Shown here: positions 45,307-55,077 of the stretch, one piece after another | How the letters are laid out: every line of letters starts with the position of its first letter | Position numbering within the stretch: position 1 is the stretch's first letter | Source: Thermoguttaceae bacterium | GTDB lineage: Bacteria; Planctomycetota; Planctomycetia; Pirellulales; Thermoguttaceae | Assembly (NCBI GenBank): GCA_029975295.1 | Contig: JARKPK010000003.1 | Location: 62,001-126,000 of the forward strand | Direction: 5' to 3' | DNA length: 64,000 bases | Translations under genes and position numbers: made by a program | Notes under the pieces: generated by a model | Database searches by the model: none | What the model was told of the DNA's origin: nothing | The model's input: only the letters and a program-made list of their open reading frames with translations

Positions 45307-47397
45307 TTACCGCCCGAGCAATTCCTTCGCCTTGGCGGCAACGTTTTCGGCGGTCAGCCCGAAATGCTTCATCAGCACGCCGGCCGGCGCCGAGGCGCCG
45401 AACCCCGACATGCCCACGAAGCAGCCCTTCTCGCCAAGGTACTTGTGCCACCCTTGTTCAATGCCCGCCTCGACCGCGACGCGGGCCACCCCCGGCGGAA
45501 GGACCGACTGTTGGTACTCGCGCGGCTGTGATTCGAAAAGCTCCCACGAGGGCATGCTGACCACTCGGGCGGCGATGCCCGCCGACTGAAGCATTCGCCC
45601 GGCGTCCAGGCAAATCGACACCTCGCTGCCCGTGCCGATCAACACAACCTCGGGCCGGCCGGCCGGCGCTTCGGCCAACACATAGGCGCCCCGCGCCAGC
45701 CCGTCGGCCGGGGCGTGCGTTTGTCGGTCGATCGTCGGCAGGTTCTGACGGGTGAGCACCAAAGCCGCAGGGCGATTGTTGCAAGCCAAGGCCACGCGAT
45801 AGGCCGCGGCAACTTCATTGGCGTCGGCCGGACGAATCACGAGCATGTTCGGAATGGCCCGCAATGCGGCCAAGTGCTCGACGGGTTGATGCGTGGGGCC
45901 GTCTTCGCCCACGCCGATCGAATCATGCGTGAGGATGTAGAGCACCGGCAGTCCCATCAACGCGGCCAACCGCATTGAGGGCCGCATATAGTCGGTGAAC
46001 ACGAAGAACGTGGCCCCGAAGGCCCGCAAGCCGCATAAGGCCATGCCATTGCAGGCGGCGGCCATTGCGTGTTCGCGGATGCCGAAATGGAGATTGCGCC
46101 CACCGGGGTTGTCGGCGGAAAGATCGCCCACCTCGGCGAAGTTCAGCCGCGTGTTGTTCGAGGGGGCCAAGTCGGCCGAACCGCCGATGAGCCAGGGAAT
46201 CCGCTTGGCCACGGCATTGAGCACTTTGCCCGACGACGCCCGGCTGGCCACGCCCTTCGGGTCGGCGGGAAACGACGGGATGTCGGCATCCCAGCCGGCG
46301 GGCAGCCGGCCGGCGGCAATCAGGTCGAGCTCGGCGGCCAATTCGGCGTGCTCGCGGCGATAGCGGGCCAGCGCCTCGGTCCACTGCGCCCACTGCCGAT
46401 GCCCGCGGCTGCCGACGCCCTGGGCAAACACCGCGCGCACTTCGTCGGGCACGAGGAACTGCGCGTCTTCCGGCCAGCCGTACGATCGTTTGGCGAGTTT
46501 CGTTTCGTCGGGCCCCAGCGGCGCGCCGTGGGCGTCGTGCGTGTCGGCCTTGTTCGGCGCGCCATAGCCGATGACGCTGCGGACAATGATCAGCGTTGGG
46601 CCGCTCGTGCAGCGAGCCGCTTCGGCCAGCGCCCCGCGCAAAGCAGCCAGATCGTTCACGTCGGCCACCTTCAGCACGTTCCATCCGTAGCCGGCGAACC
46701 GCGCGGCCACGTCTTCGCTGAAGGCCAGATCGGTGTGCCCTTCGATGGTGATTCCGTTGTCGTCATAAATCCAGCAAAGATTCGACAGCTTCAGATGGCC
46801 GGCCAGCGAAGCGGCCTCGGCACTGACGCCTTCCATGATGTCGCCATCGCCGCACAGGGCGTAAACGCGAAAGTCGAACAACTCGTGCCCCGGCCGATTG
46901 TAGCGCGCGGCCAGCCAGCGCGAGGCCATGGCCATGCCCACGCTGTTGCCCAGCCCCTGACCGAGCGGGCCCGTGGTCGTTTCTACGCCGCTGGTGTGGC
47001 CATGCTCCGGGTGTCCCGGGCAACGGCTGTCGAGCTGGCGGAATCGCCGCAGGTCGTCGAGCGAAACGGCCGGTTGATCGGTCGGACCATTTGGCCCCAA
47101 TTGCCGCACGCCGCACAAGTGCAGCATCGAATACAGCAGCATCGAGGCATGACCGCACGAAAGGACGAAGCGATCGCGATTGAGCCAGTCGGGATGAGCC
47201 GGATCGAACTTCAACGTCTCGTTGTAGAGAACATAGGCGGCCGGCGCCAGCGCCATCGGCGTGCCCGGATGCCCGCTCTTGGCGGCCTCAACCCCGTCGA
47301 TCGACAGCGTGCGAATCGTGTTGATGGCCAGGGCCACTTGCGGATCAATTCCTTGATTGTTCCCGGGGCAGGCGGCAGCGGCGTTCTTCTCGGTCAT
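45307..47397 (-). CDS. tkt: Transketolase
   Basis: The 696-aa protein is full-length. Transketolase moves two-carbon units between sugar phosphates in the pentose phosphate pathway. The thiamine diphosphate site appears as GDGDIMEGVSAEA...YDDN (GDG and, 27 residues later, N). Other signatures are SGHPGTPMALA, CGHASMLLYSM, GPLGQGLGNSVGMA, HDSIGVGEDGPTHQP and KHFGLTAENVAAKAKELL. The order of N-terminal pyrophosphate domain, middle pyrimidine domain and C-terminal domain is normal. The gene is a single unit, convergent with the EF-hand gene and sharing its terminator. Confidence 0.97.
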   Translation of the reverse strand: MTEKNAAAACPGNNQGIDPQVALAINTIRTLSIDGVEAAKSGHPGTPMALAPAAYVLYNETLKFDPAHPDWLNRDRFVLSCGHASMLLYSMLHLCGVRQLGPNGPTDQPAVSLDDLRRFRQLDSRCPGHPEHGHTSGVETTTGPLGQGLGNSVGMAMASRWLAARYNRPGHELFDFRVYALCGDGDIMEGVSAEAASLAGHLKLSNLCWIYDDNGITIEGHTDLAFSEDVAARFAGYGWNVLKVADVNDLAALRGALAEAARCTSGPTLIIVRSVIGYGAPNKADTHDAHGAPLGPDETKLAKRSYGWPEDAQFLVPDEVRAVFAQGVGSRGHRQWAQWTEALARYRREHAELAAELDLIAAGRLPAGWDADIPSFPADPKGVASRASSGKVLNAVAKRIPWLIGGSADLAPSNNTRLNFAEVGDLSADNPGGRNLHFGIREHAMAAACNGMALCGLRAFGATFFVFTDYMRPSMRLAALMGLPVLYILTHDSIGVGEDGPTHQPVEHLAALRAIPNMLVIRPADANEVAAAYRVALACNNRPAALVLTRQNLPTIDRQTHAPADGLARGAYVLAEAPAGRPEVVLIGTGSEVSICLDAGRMLQSAGIAARVVSMPSWELFESQPREYQQSVLPPGVARVAVEAGIEQGWHKYLGEKGCFVGMSGFGASAPAGVLMKHFGLTAENVAAKAKELLGR

Positions 47398-47913
47398 GGT
47401 CGCAACTCGAACAGGGCGAAGGGGATCGGAAGCCGGCGCTCCGACCGGCCGGCAAAGCCCCCTAGTTTAGCAGGTTGTCGCCGATCGTCAACGCAGCGTT
47501 GCGGCCAACCTTACGCCAGCCAGCAGTGCCGCCGGGCAGGGTAGCGTTCGTTCGGTGCGGCACTGGCGCGGGCCCTCTACTACGGCCCGACGCAACCAGC
47601 GTTGGCGAGGGAGAACATCCCTGAGTGAAGCATGGTTGGTTCCGTCGGAGGGGCAACTTGCGACAGTTGCCGTTGGCAGTAAAACACTCGAACGAATCGC
47701 TCACCCAAGGCTTAACCGTCGGCAATCAATTCCTTATTGGCGGCTGCAAGAATAGCCGCGACTACGAACCACGTTTGTCGGGCCGCGCGGTTCTCATGGA
47801 AACACGGTTCTAGCAATCGCCCTTGGGCGAAACCGTGTTCCGAGTCGGGCAGCGCGTCGGATGACGCTGCCGGAGGAAATTGGCGGACCGAACGGAAACG
47901 AAAGGATCGAACC
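47398..47913. other. Intergenic with a large hairpin
   Basis: Divergent region between tkt and the DUF1559 gene. It holds the hairpin listed at 47798-47841. Nothing else was recognised. Confidence 0.5.
47798..47841 (+). promoter_or_regulatory. Hairpin upstream of the DUF1559 gene
   Basis: GGAAACACGGTT (47798-47809) pairs with AACCGTGTTCC (47831-47841) apart from one bulged A. Inside, TCGCCC and GGGCGA form a second 6-bp stem with almost no loop. It is followed by no T run. It could be a cis-regulatory or processing structure in the leader of the gene at 47914. Confidence 0.5.
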
Positions 47914-49065
47914 ATGGGAATGGGCGAGGGATGCGAGCGGCCGATGCGAGGGACTTCTCGGCATGGCGTGACGCTCGTCGAGCTTCTGACCGTTGTGGCG
48001 ATCATCTCGCTGTTGATGGCCATTCTGCTTCCGGCCGTGCAAAGCGCGCGCGAGTCGGGGCGAAAGTCGGCATGCAGCAACAATCTCAGGCAGTTCGGCT
48101 TGGGGTTGCTGGCCCATGCCGATCGCGATCCGCGGACGCGATTCTGCTCGGGCTCGTTCGATTGGATCGAAGACGGGGCGCTGACCAAGTACGGCTGGGT
48201 GGCCGATCTGGTCAACGCTGAAATCCCGGTGGGAAAGATGCTTTGCCCGTCGAACCCGGCGCAGGCCTCGAAAGCTCTGACGCAAGTGCTCGATGCGACC
48301 GTTGCGGAATTGACGGCGAACAATTGCATCGATCGCCTCGGGCCGCCGCCCGAGTTGGGCCCGGACGGGACCACGATCCTCACGGCCGCACCGTGCTACG
48401 AGATCATCCACGGGGGCGTGGCGGCGGGAGCGGCGCGCGTTCCCTACGCGGCGAAATTGCTCGAGAAGTTCTACAATAGCAACTACACGGCAAGCTGGTG
48501 GCTGGTGCGCAGCGGCGTGTGGTTGGAGTCGAATGGGCGTTTGAAGGAACGGACCGCCGGCTGCGGGCGGTCCACCTGGTCGCGCAACTCGACGGTGGGG
48601 CCGCTGCAACGTTCGATGGCCGACACGGCCGGCGTGCCCAGCAGCTTTATTCCTGTCATCGGCGACGGCGCCACCGGCCCCTACACGATGACGCACGAGG
48701 TCGGCTCGTTGGGGGCCGGCCAAATGGCGGTGCATCCGATGACGGCGGGGCCGGTGGTGATTGCCACGGCGTCCATTGATGTCAACGCGTTTCCGGTCAA
48801 CCCGGTTTATCCGGGCTGGTGGACCGAGTGGACGAACCTTACGCTGCAAGACTACCGCTATTTCGCTCCGGTGCATAAGGGAACGTGCAACATCCTTTTC
48901 GCCGACGGCAGCGTGCGCGGCTTCGCCGATGACAACAAAGACGGGCTGTTGAACAACGGGTTTCCAGCCGGAGTGGGCGGCTTCCGCAGCGCCGAGGTGG
49001 AACTGTCGCCCGAAGAAGTGCTCAGCCGCTGGGCGTTGCGGAAAGACTCGATGGGCGGCGGGTGA
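47914..49065 (+). CDS. DUF1559 prepilin-like protein with H-X9-DG motif
   Basis: The 383-aa protein begins with a type IV prepilin leader: Gly18, cleavage, Val19, with Glu23 at +5, in [16 protein letters not shown], then [20 protein letters not shown]. The body is a pseudopilin-like beta-rich domain with [11 protein letters not shown]. The motif H-X9-DG is at [17 protein letters not shown]. This is the standard form of the planctomycete DUF1559 family, expected to be processed by a prepilin peptidase and placed in the envelope. The start is ATG 47914, with AAAGGA in front. The gene is alone. Function of the family is not established. Confidence 0.93.
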   Translation: MGMGEGCERPMRGTSRHGVTLVELLTVVAIISLLMAILLPAVQSARESGRKSACSNNLRQFGLGLLAHADRDPRTRFCSGSFDWIEDGALTKYGWVADLVNAEIPVGKMLCPSNPAQASKALTQVLDATVAELTANNCIDRLGPPPELGPDGTTILTAAPCYEIIHGGVAAGAARVPYAAKLLEKFYNSNYTASWWLVRSGVWLESNGRLKERTAGCGRSTWSRNSTVGPLQRSMADTAGVPSSFIPVIGDGATGPYTMTHEVGSLGAGQMAVHPMTAGPVVIATASIDVNAFPVNPVYPGWWTEWTNLTLQDYRYFAPVHKGTCNILFADGSVRGFADDNKDGLLNNGFPAGVGGFRSAEVELSPEEVLSRWALRKDSMGGG

Positions 49066-49233
49066 TCCGGGCTCGGCCGAGGCGTTTCATGCGCGGCAGG
49101 CCCCGTCGCCGTTGGAAAGGACGTTGCGGCGAATGGTTCTGCCCGGCCGCGGCGCCCGAAGATCATGCTTTGGCGAACTTGGTTCGCTTGCCGAGTCTGC
49201 GTTCTTCAGAGGTCTGTCGGCGGGGCCAATCGC

Positions 49234-50127
49234 TCAAACGTAGCGGCGCATGATGCGATCGACCAGACGCGGCGAGGCGCGATTCAAGAGCACCAGCAGC
49301 TTGCCCCAGAAGTATGGGACGATTTCGGCCCGGCCTCGCTTGATGGCGGCAATCGTTTGCCGCGCCACGTAGTCGGCCGAGACGGGTTTGTGTTCCGGCC
49401 ATCGCGGTGCACTGGTGCGTTCGATCACCTGATCGAAGAACTCCGTTTCGGTCGTTCCCGGGGCCACGACAAGCACGTCGATTCCCTTGCCGCTCAATTC
49501 GGCCCGCAGCGACTCGCTGAACCCGTGCAGGGCGAACTTGCTGGCCGAGTACTCGCTGTTGTGCGGCACGCCGCGGTGTCCGAGGATCGAGCCCACGTTG
49601 ACGATCATGCCGTGCGGCGACTGTTTGAGCAGGGGCAGCGCCGCGCGGATCATTTCCACGGCGGCGAAGAAGTTGACCTCCATGATTCGGCGCAGCCGCT
49701 CGGCGTCGGCCTGCTCGAACAGCCCCATCGCGCCGATGCCCGCATTGTTCACCAAAACATCGATTCCGCCGAAGCGGCTTTGCATCGTCGCCAGGGCCTC
49801 GTCGCGGACGCGCGGATCGGTAACGTCGCCGGCCATCAGCGCCAGCCGAGCGGCATGTTCGGCCGGACGATCGGCCGGGCGGGGTGGTTCAACGGCGTCG
49901 GCCATGGGCGTGGACTCGTCTAAGGCGTCGCCACGACGCGAAGGAGCGGCGAGCACTTCTGCGGTGGGTTCCAACTGGCGGCCCAGCTCGGCCAATCGGT
50001 CGGCGCGGCGCGCCAAGGCCAGCACCCGCGCGCCGTGCCGATGAAGCCTCAGGACGAGCGATCGTCCGATCCCGCTGGACGCCCCAGTCACCAGAAAGCG
50101 GCATTGATCGATCGATCGACGAGCCAT
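49234..50127 (-). CDS. Short-chain dehydrogenase/reductase (SDR)
   Basis: The 297-aa protein is an NAD(P)-binding Rossmann enzyme of the classical SDR type: TGASSGIG (14-21), NNAGIG, the catalytic Ser near VNVGSILG, and YSASK with Tyr and Lys. It lacks a membrane segment. A stretch of about 45 residues between the second and third strands (LAAPSRRGDALDESTPMADA, then PPRPADRPAEHAARLALMAG) is longer than usual and looks like an unconserved, flexible insert. The C-terminus is basic and hydrophobic (LLVLLNRASPRLVDRIMRRY). The substrate is unknown. The next gene on the same strand, upstream, is the 189-aa protein 43 bases away. Confidence 0.93.
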   Translation of the reverse strand: MARRSIDQCRFLVTGASSGIGRSLVLRLHRHGARVLALARRADRLAELGRQLEPTAEVLAAPSRRGDALDESTPMADAVEPPRPADRPAEHAARLALMAGDVTDPRVRDEALATMQSRFGGIDVLVNNAGIGAMGLFEQADAERLRRIMEVNFFAAVEMIRAALPLLKQSPHGMIVNVGSILGHRGVPHNSEYSASKFALHGFSESLRAELSGKGIDVLVVAPGTTETEFFDQVIERTSAPRWPEHKPVSADYVARQTIAAIKRGRAEIVPYFWGKLLVLLNRASPRLVDRIMRRYV

Positions 50128-50170
50128 TTGCTGGGAACCCGAAATCTCTGCTGCTCTGCTGCGAGACGAA

Positions 50171-50740
50171 CTACTCCGGCTCGCGCGGCAAGTGACGCGG
50201 ATGCGGGGGCAGTTCCGAAGGAGGCAACGGCTGGCGATAGGTTTCGGCCCATTCCTCGCGCTCTTCCGGTGTTGCGTAATACCGCAACCAAACCTCCGCG
50301 TCGCCGTTCGGACCAGTGCAATCCCAATGCAGGTAGTTCTTCGGCCAATCGAGCTTCTTTTCGCGGGCCGGCAGAATGTCGCGCACGATCAGGCAGTAGA
50401 GTTCCCGATCAGAAAGATGGTCGGTGAAGTCGAGCACGATTCGCTTCTCATACAGCTTGTCGATCAGTTCCAAGAGAATGTCGTGCAAGTCCTGATCGTC
50501 CAGCACATCGGGCCGGGGCGGCCGCAGCTCGGGCTCGAACCAGCGGTAGATCGGCAGCACGGGCGCTTGTTCCCAAGCCAGCATGCTGGCCAGGAATTCG
50601 TTTTCCGCCTGAAGCGTCAGCTTATGGACGTTGACTCGGCTGATCGACTCGTCGAAATACCGCTCGAGCTCGTCGCGCAGCTCGGCGTTGCGAAGCAATT
50701 GATCGACTTCATCAGTTCTCGAAAAACGCCCGGCGCCCAT
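50171..50740 (-). CDS. Conserved-looking acidic protein of unknown function
   Basis: The 189-aa soluble protein is strongly acidic and rich in Glu, Asp, Leu and Trp. Segments include DEVDQLLRNAELRDELERYF, LLELIDKLYEKRIVLDFTD, LDWPKNYLHWDCTG and EVWLRYYATPEEREEWAETY. No family or catalytic motif was recognised and no membrane segment is seen. It lies 43 bases upstream of the SDR gene on the same strand, so co-transcription is likely. The coherent composition and codon use support a real gene. The function remains unknown. Confidence 0.75.
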   Translation of the reverse strand: MGAGRFSRTDEVDQLLRNAELRDELERYFDESISRVNVHKLTLQAENEFLASMLAWEQAPVLPIYRWFEPELRPPRPDVLDDQDLHDILLELIDKLYEKRIVLDFTDHLSDRELYCLIVRDILPAREKKLDWPKNYLHWDCTGPNGDAEVWLRYYATPEEREEWAETYRQPLPPSELPPHPRHLPREPE

Positions 50741-51094
50741 CGGCTGCTACCTCGTTGCTCGGAATGCGTTGTGGACCATGGGAAATTTCGGCAATGCGGC
50801 AATTCGGCCAAACGTCGGGCTCGGCGAAGAAGGTGCGGTTGTCGATCGGTCGACGCGCCTTCACCCGAGGCCGTTCTTCCGAGCCTTCGGGGGCTTTCTT
50901 CGCGGAGGGCCGAATCGCCTCGCTGCTTCCATCGAGTGTAAACGGACTGTCGCCAAGTTTGAAGAACGCAGCCCGCGTTGCCGTCGCGTTTCTTGAGGCT
51001 TTTTTGGGAGAAGCCCGCTATAAACCGAACGGCGCCTCGCTAGAATCGGCAAAGTCCCACCAGTTTGCCGCGACGCTGATTTCGGGTTGGAGTT
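50741..51094. other. Intergenic, no gene seen
   Basis: Between the unknown acidic gene and cmk. A T6 run at about 51000-51006 is not behind a good hairpin. No promoter was recognised. Confidence 0.5.
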
Positions 51095-51754
51095 TTACGT
51101 GGCTGAACGCTGCCGCCATTGCGTTGCAAGCCGATCAACGACTTGATCCACCGAAAGCCCGTCGGTCGAAAGCACGAAGGCGTCGGGCGCCGCCGTCAAC
51201 GCGCCAAACGGGCGCGACTGGTCTTCCAAATCGCGTTGTCGCTGGGCCGAAAGCACCTGGTCGAAGTCGGCCGCAACCCCGGCGGCAAGCAACTGCTCGC
51301 AGCGGCGCCGGGCCCGTTCTTCTGCGCTGGCGGTCAGGAAAACTTTCATCTGCGCGTCAGGAAAGACGAGGGTGCCTTGATCCCGTCCCTCGGTGACGAT
51401 GTTGCGTCCCTGGGCCGCTTCCCGCTGAAATCGGATCAGCGTGCGCCGCACTTCGGCGTTGTCGGCCGCGTGTTTCGTGGCGGCCGTGGCCTCGGGCGTG
51501 CGGATCGCTTCGCTCACGTCTTCGCCGTCGAGCAGCAGGCGCCCCTGGTCGAATCGCAGATCGACCGAATGCGCCAATCGGGCCAGCGCGGCTTGATCGC
51601 GCAGATCGACTCCACGGCGCAATGCGGCCAAGGCAACGGCGCGGTACATGGCGCCGGTGTCGAGGAACTCGAAGCCGAGCCGATCGGCCAACCGCCGGGC
51701 TACCGTGCTTTTGCCGGCGCCGGCCGGTCCGTCGATGGTGATGATCGCGGTCAT
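51095..51754 (-). CDS. cmk: Cytidylate kinase
   Basis: The 219-aa protein phosphorylates CMP and dCMP with ATP, a step in pyrimidine nucleotide supply. Motifs are Walker A GPAGAGKS (9-16), FLDTGAMYRAVALAALR, the LID/NMP segment EGRDQGTLVFPDAQMKVFLTA, and the conserved QRQRDLEDQSRPFGAL. Length is normal. GGAG stands 7 bases before the ATG at 51754. A frame continuing upstream is not conserved. It may be co-transcribed with the 1001-aa gene upstream, but 317 bases separate them. Confidence 0.97.
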   Translation of the reverse strand: MTAIITIDGPAGAGKSTVARRLADRLGFEFLDTGAMYRAVALAALRRGVDLRDQAALARLAHSVDLRFDQGRLLLDGEDVSEAIRTPEATAATKHAADNAEVRRTLIRFQREAAQGRNIVTEGRDQGTLVFPDAQMKVFLTASAEERARRRCEQLLAAGVAADFDQVLSAQRQRDLEDQSRPFGALTAAPDAFVLSTDGLSVDQVVDRLATQWRQRSAT

Positions 51755-52071
51755 CTCTTTCTCCGCTGAGCAATCCGTTGTCTCTTCGAAAGAACCCTCA
51801 TCGCGGGCAAAATGCGTTGCCAGGCGGCAATCGATGGTTTTCGCGGCGAAGGCGAAAGACCATTGTAGCGCACAGGCGGAGGTGGTGTTTCGGAGGCGAG
51901 CCGATATTGGCCGGACCGTTTGCGAGCGACGCGGGGAGCACCGGTCCGAAGGCAGCCCGGCAATCGGGCCGTCCAGCGGGCGTTGCCTCAGCCGACGGCG
52001 CCGCGGCTGAAACGCGTCGGCCGCTGGTGAGTCCGGCACCGCTTGCGGCGGCGCGCATCGGCATCACTCGT
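51755..52071. other. Intergenic upstream of cmk
   Basis: A minus-strand TACAAT (5 of 6) at 51866-51861 could be the -10 element of cmk, but no matching -35 was found. No gene. Confidence 0.45.
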
Positions 52072-55000
52072 TCAGACGAAACGCAATTCGATTTCGCACC
52101 ACGCATGAGCGGGCAGTTCGATTTCTGCGCGATCGCCCTCGATGGCGATGGTCTTCCACTGGCCCGCATAGCATCGCCGCGCCAGGGCCAGCGGACGCGG
52201 GGCCCTCAAGCCAAAGCGAACGCCGCGGCCTTCCGTCTCCAGCAATCGGACCCGAACGCCGCGGAGCCGCTCGTTCGAGTGGGGGGCGGGCGGCCCGCTT
52301 GTCGCGTTATCGATCGATTGGGCGATCGGTTGGGCGTCCGTCGATGCAGCCGACTCGGTCGGTTGTGCGTTCGAAGCCGGGGGATCGGCCGATTCGAGCG
52401 GAGGCAGAACAAACAGCGGCGTCCATCCGGTGGCCACCACGCCGCGGCCTTCCACATGGAACAACCACCCGTGGGTTAACGGCGGGGCCGGGCTGGGAAT
52501 CGCGATTGGGGGGGTCATCCATTCCAGTGCGGCCGCCGCCGGCGAAGGGCATTCGACGCCGATGGCCAGACGAAAACGCCGTTGGGTTTCGCCGGCCACC
52601 ACGAGCAGCGTATCAAGGCGCCGAAACCCAACCTTGCGATGATAGGGCAGGCCGCCTGTCAATACGGCCGTTCGCGTCTTGGCGGTTTGAACCTCCCAGA
52701 ACTCCGGGGCCTCGAACTGGGCCGAGTCCGTCGGAACGCTCGTTCCCTGAACGCCGCGGCGCAGCGAAGCCCCTTCGTCGCTCCAAGCGAAGCGGGCGGC
52801 GTAGTACGATTGCCAGGGCTGGCTCCGAAGCGATTCGGCGATGTCGAGTTCGATCTCCAGTTCGATCAGGCGACTTCCGCGGACGACGCGCGTCAGTTGC
52901 ACGAATCGCCCGCGCAGCTTCCCCTGCGCGTCCATCATTCGCCCGCTGGTGAGAATCTCGCCGACGATCGGTCCGGCGCGCACCACGCGCAGCTCGTCGG
53001 CCGCCGGAATGGTGTAATGCGATTCATGTCCGGGGTCGTGCGGATCGCCCTCGGGCCAGCGAAGGGCAAGCTGTTGGGCGAGGCGCGGGCCGCGCGAAAG
53101 CGGGTCGAGCACGGCGCGGATTCCCCCGAATCGCCGATCAACGACGACTTGGAAGAACTCATTCTCCAAGATGTTTTCGGCCGCCACGGGGTTGGTCGTT
53201 GCTGGTCGTCGGCGGAAGAACCAGCCTCGCTGGGGCGCCGTTGTCGGAGCGTCGGCAGCGCCCGCCGCCACCCAGGCGAAGCCCATGCCCGGAATCTCTG
53301 CCACGACATCGGCGCCGCGATCATCGGCGCCCGCGCAAACCACCGGCGGGGCGGCCGCGGGCAGTCGGCCCAGCGGTGTGGCATCGAGGCGGAGCATTGC
53401 GGCAGACGCCCAAGGATTGACGACCAGCAATCCCGGTGCTGAACCCGGCGCTTTTGGTTCCGAACCCGACGATTCGCCATCGCGGCCCGTCAGCGTTCGG
53501 CAAAACTGCGACGCCGCCGATTGCACGGCGCGATGGACATCGGGCGGGGGGCCGGCGTTTTCGGTCGCTGAGTCGTCTTCCAAGCGGCGATCAATCTGTT
53601 GGGCCCATTCGGGCAGCGAAGAGGCCTCGGCTAAGTCGTCGCCTCCGGCCGCCAGACGAAGCACTCGGAGCGACGAAACGGCCGCCAAGGCGCTGCGGGC
53701 TTTATAGTGTCGCGTCCAACGAGAAATGGGATCGGGCTGGCGGGCGGCGACCGCTTGAGTGAGGTAGGGCGAACGGTAGCCATCGGGCTTGTGCTTGACG
53801 CTTTGGCCCGCCATGCCCGTGCGGGTGAAATAGGTTTCGACCGTGCAAAACTCGCCGATCACAGTGGTGTGTTTGGCGATGCGCTGAAGATCGTCGTACC
53901 AGCAGCATGATTGGCCGGGCCAATGCGCAAAGACCACTGTGGCGATGTGGTCGATGTCCATCGAACTGCTCAGTTTTTCGGGGAGCCGGTAGAAGCCCGA
54001 CGCCTGCGCCACGTCGATCGGCACGCGGGCAATCGCCTCGATTCCGCAGCCGTCGAGCCCTTCCCAGCGAATGCGGCTTTGGTTGCCGGTGGGAAATCGT
54101 CCGTCGTCGAGCGTGGCGTGCAAAGCCGCGGTCAGGCCGCGGTTGAGCAGCACTTGCGGCAACAGAGGCGACAGCCCGAACCGCCGCCGGCCGAAGACGC
54201 TAGGCCGCCGCCCGAGCAACTGTTCGTAGGCTTGCATTCCCCGCGACAATTCGTCGGCGGCGCTTTCGAGGCTCATCAGCGGCAATGGATGCTCGTCTTC
54301 TTCGCCGCCAACGATGCCTAGGGTTCCCGCCTCCCATCGCTGCCGCATCAGTGCCAGGGCCGCCGGGTTTTCTCGCTCGACCAGCCGCAGCGTTCGGCCG
54401 CTGATCAGCAGGTTGAGCGGCAACTCCGATTGAAGCGATTCGGTCAACTCAGGGCCGACGGTCGTCGGCGCCACGACCGTCAGATCGAGCAGGTGCGATT
54501 CGACCGGGTAGAAGTACTCGCGCGCCTGTTGTAGCAGGGTGAATGCCTGGGCGATTTCCTTTTCGGCCGTCGATGCTTCGCCCCGAGCCGCGGCTTGAGC
54601 AGCGGCCAGGGCGGCAATGCGGAACGACACCTCGTCGAGATTCGTCATGTACCGCAACTGGCGGGTGAGCATTTCGACGAGGAAAAAGCAGTACCCCAGC
54701 GCGTGGAAGTCGGGCGCCAGCGGCCATGCCGTTTGAAGATCGACCTCGGCCGCGCGCAACGCGGCAGCCACAACGGCCGACCGATCCTTCAGCCCCCGAA
54801 TCAGCCGGGCGCCGGCTGTTTCGGCCCGACTGAGCCAATCGGTGGGCAATTGGCTCTCGCAGCAAGGCGGGATGACGATCAGACTGTCGCGGGGTTCCTC
54901 GGGCGGGTCCTCCGCCGGAAGGAAATGGGGAACGGCGTCGGCCTGGGCCAGCAGTGCGGGATGAAACAGCCCGGTCCAAGCCGCCAAAATCCCCTCGGAG

Positions 55001-55077
55001 TCGTCGTTGTCGCGATCGAGCGAGAGGTCTTCGATGGTTCGGGCGGGAAGCAGGTAAACCAATTGTTTGATGGACAT
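52072..55077 (-). CDS. GH38-like 1001-aa protein, probable catalytic Asp missing
   Basis: The 1001-aa protein has no signal peptide. Residues about 200-420 look like the first, catalytic domain of GH38 alpha-mannosidases: an ESAADELSRGMQAYEQLLG run is followed by RRPSVFGRRRFGLSPLLPQV, where GH38 has PDSFGxSxxLPQ. The Asp that acts as nucleophile in GH38 is replaced by Arg. Residues about 620-830 resemble the C-terminal GH38 beta-domain (NEFFQVVVDRRFGGIRAVLD). The middle and the end are unknown. It may be a non-catalytic relative or may use other residues. No carbohydrate genes are adjacent. The fold assignment is inference from pattern; the size and continuous frame are firm. Confidence 0.65.
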   Translation of the reverse strand: MSIKQLVYLLPARTIEDLSLDRDNDDSEGILAAWTGLFHPALLAQADAVPHFLPAEDPPEEPRDSLIVIPPCCESQLPTDWLSRAETAGARLIRGLKDRSAVVAAALRAAEVDLQTAWPLAPDFHALGYCFFLVEMLTRQLRYMTNLDEVSFRIAALAAAQAAARGEASTAEKEIAQAFTLLQQAREYFYPVESHLLDLTVVAPTTVGPELTESLQSELPLNLLISGRTLRLVERENPAALALMRQRWEAGTLGIVGGEEDEHPLPLMSLESAADELSRGMQAYEQLLGRRPSVFGRRRFGLSPLLPQVLLNRGLTAALHATLDDGRFPTGNQSRIRWEGLDGCGIEAIARVPIDVAQASGFYRLPEKLSSSMDIDHIATVVFAHWPGQSCCWYDDLQRIAKHTTVIGEFCTVETYFTRTGMAGQSVKHKPDGYRSPYLTQAVAARQPDPISRWTRHYKARSALAAVSSLRVLRLAAGGDDLAEASSLPEWAQQIDRRLEDDSATENAGPPPDVHRAVQSAASQFCRTLTGRDGESSGSEPKAPGSAPGLLVVNPWASAAMLRLDATPLGRLPAAAPPVVCAGADDRGADVVAEIPGMGFAWVAAGAADAPTTAPQRGWFFRRRPATTNPVAAENILENEFFQVVVDRRFGGIRAVLDPLSRGPRLAQQLALRWPEGDPHDPGHESHYTIPAADELRVVRAGPIVGEILTSGRMMDAQGKLRGRFVQLTRVVRGSRLIELEIELDIAESLRSQPWQSYYAARFAWSDEGASLRRGVQGTSVPTDSAQFEAPEFWEVQTAKTRTAVLTGGLPYHRKVGFRRLDTLLVVAGETQRRFRLAIGVECPSPAAAALEWMTPPIAIPSPAPPLTHGWLFHVEGRGVVATGWTPLFVLPPLESADPPASNAQPTESAASTDAQPIAQSIDNATSGPPAPHSNERLRGVRVRLLETEGRGVRFGLRAPRPLALARRCYAGQWKTIAIEGDRAEIELPAHAWCEIELRFV

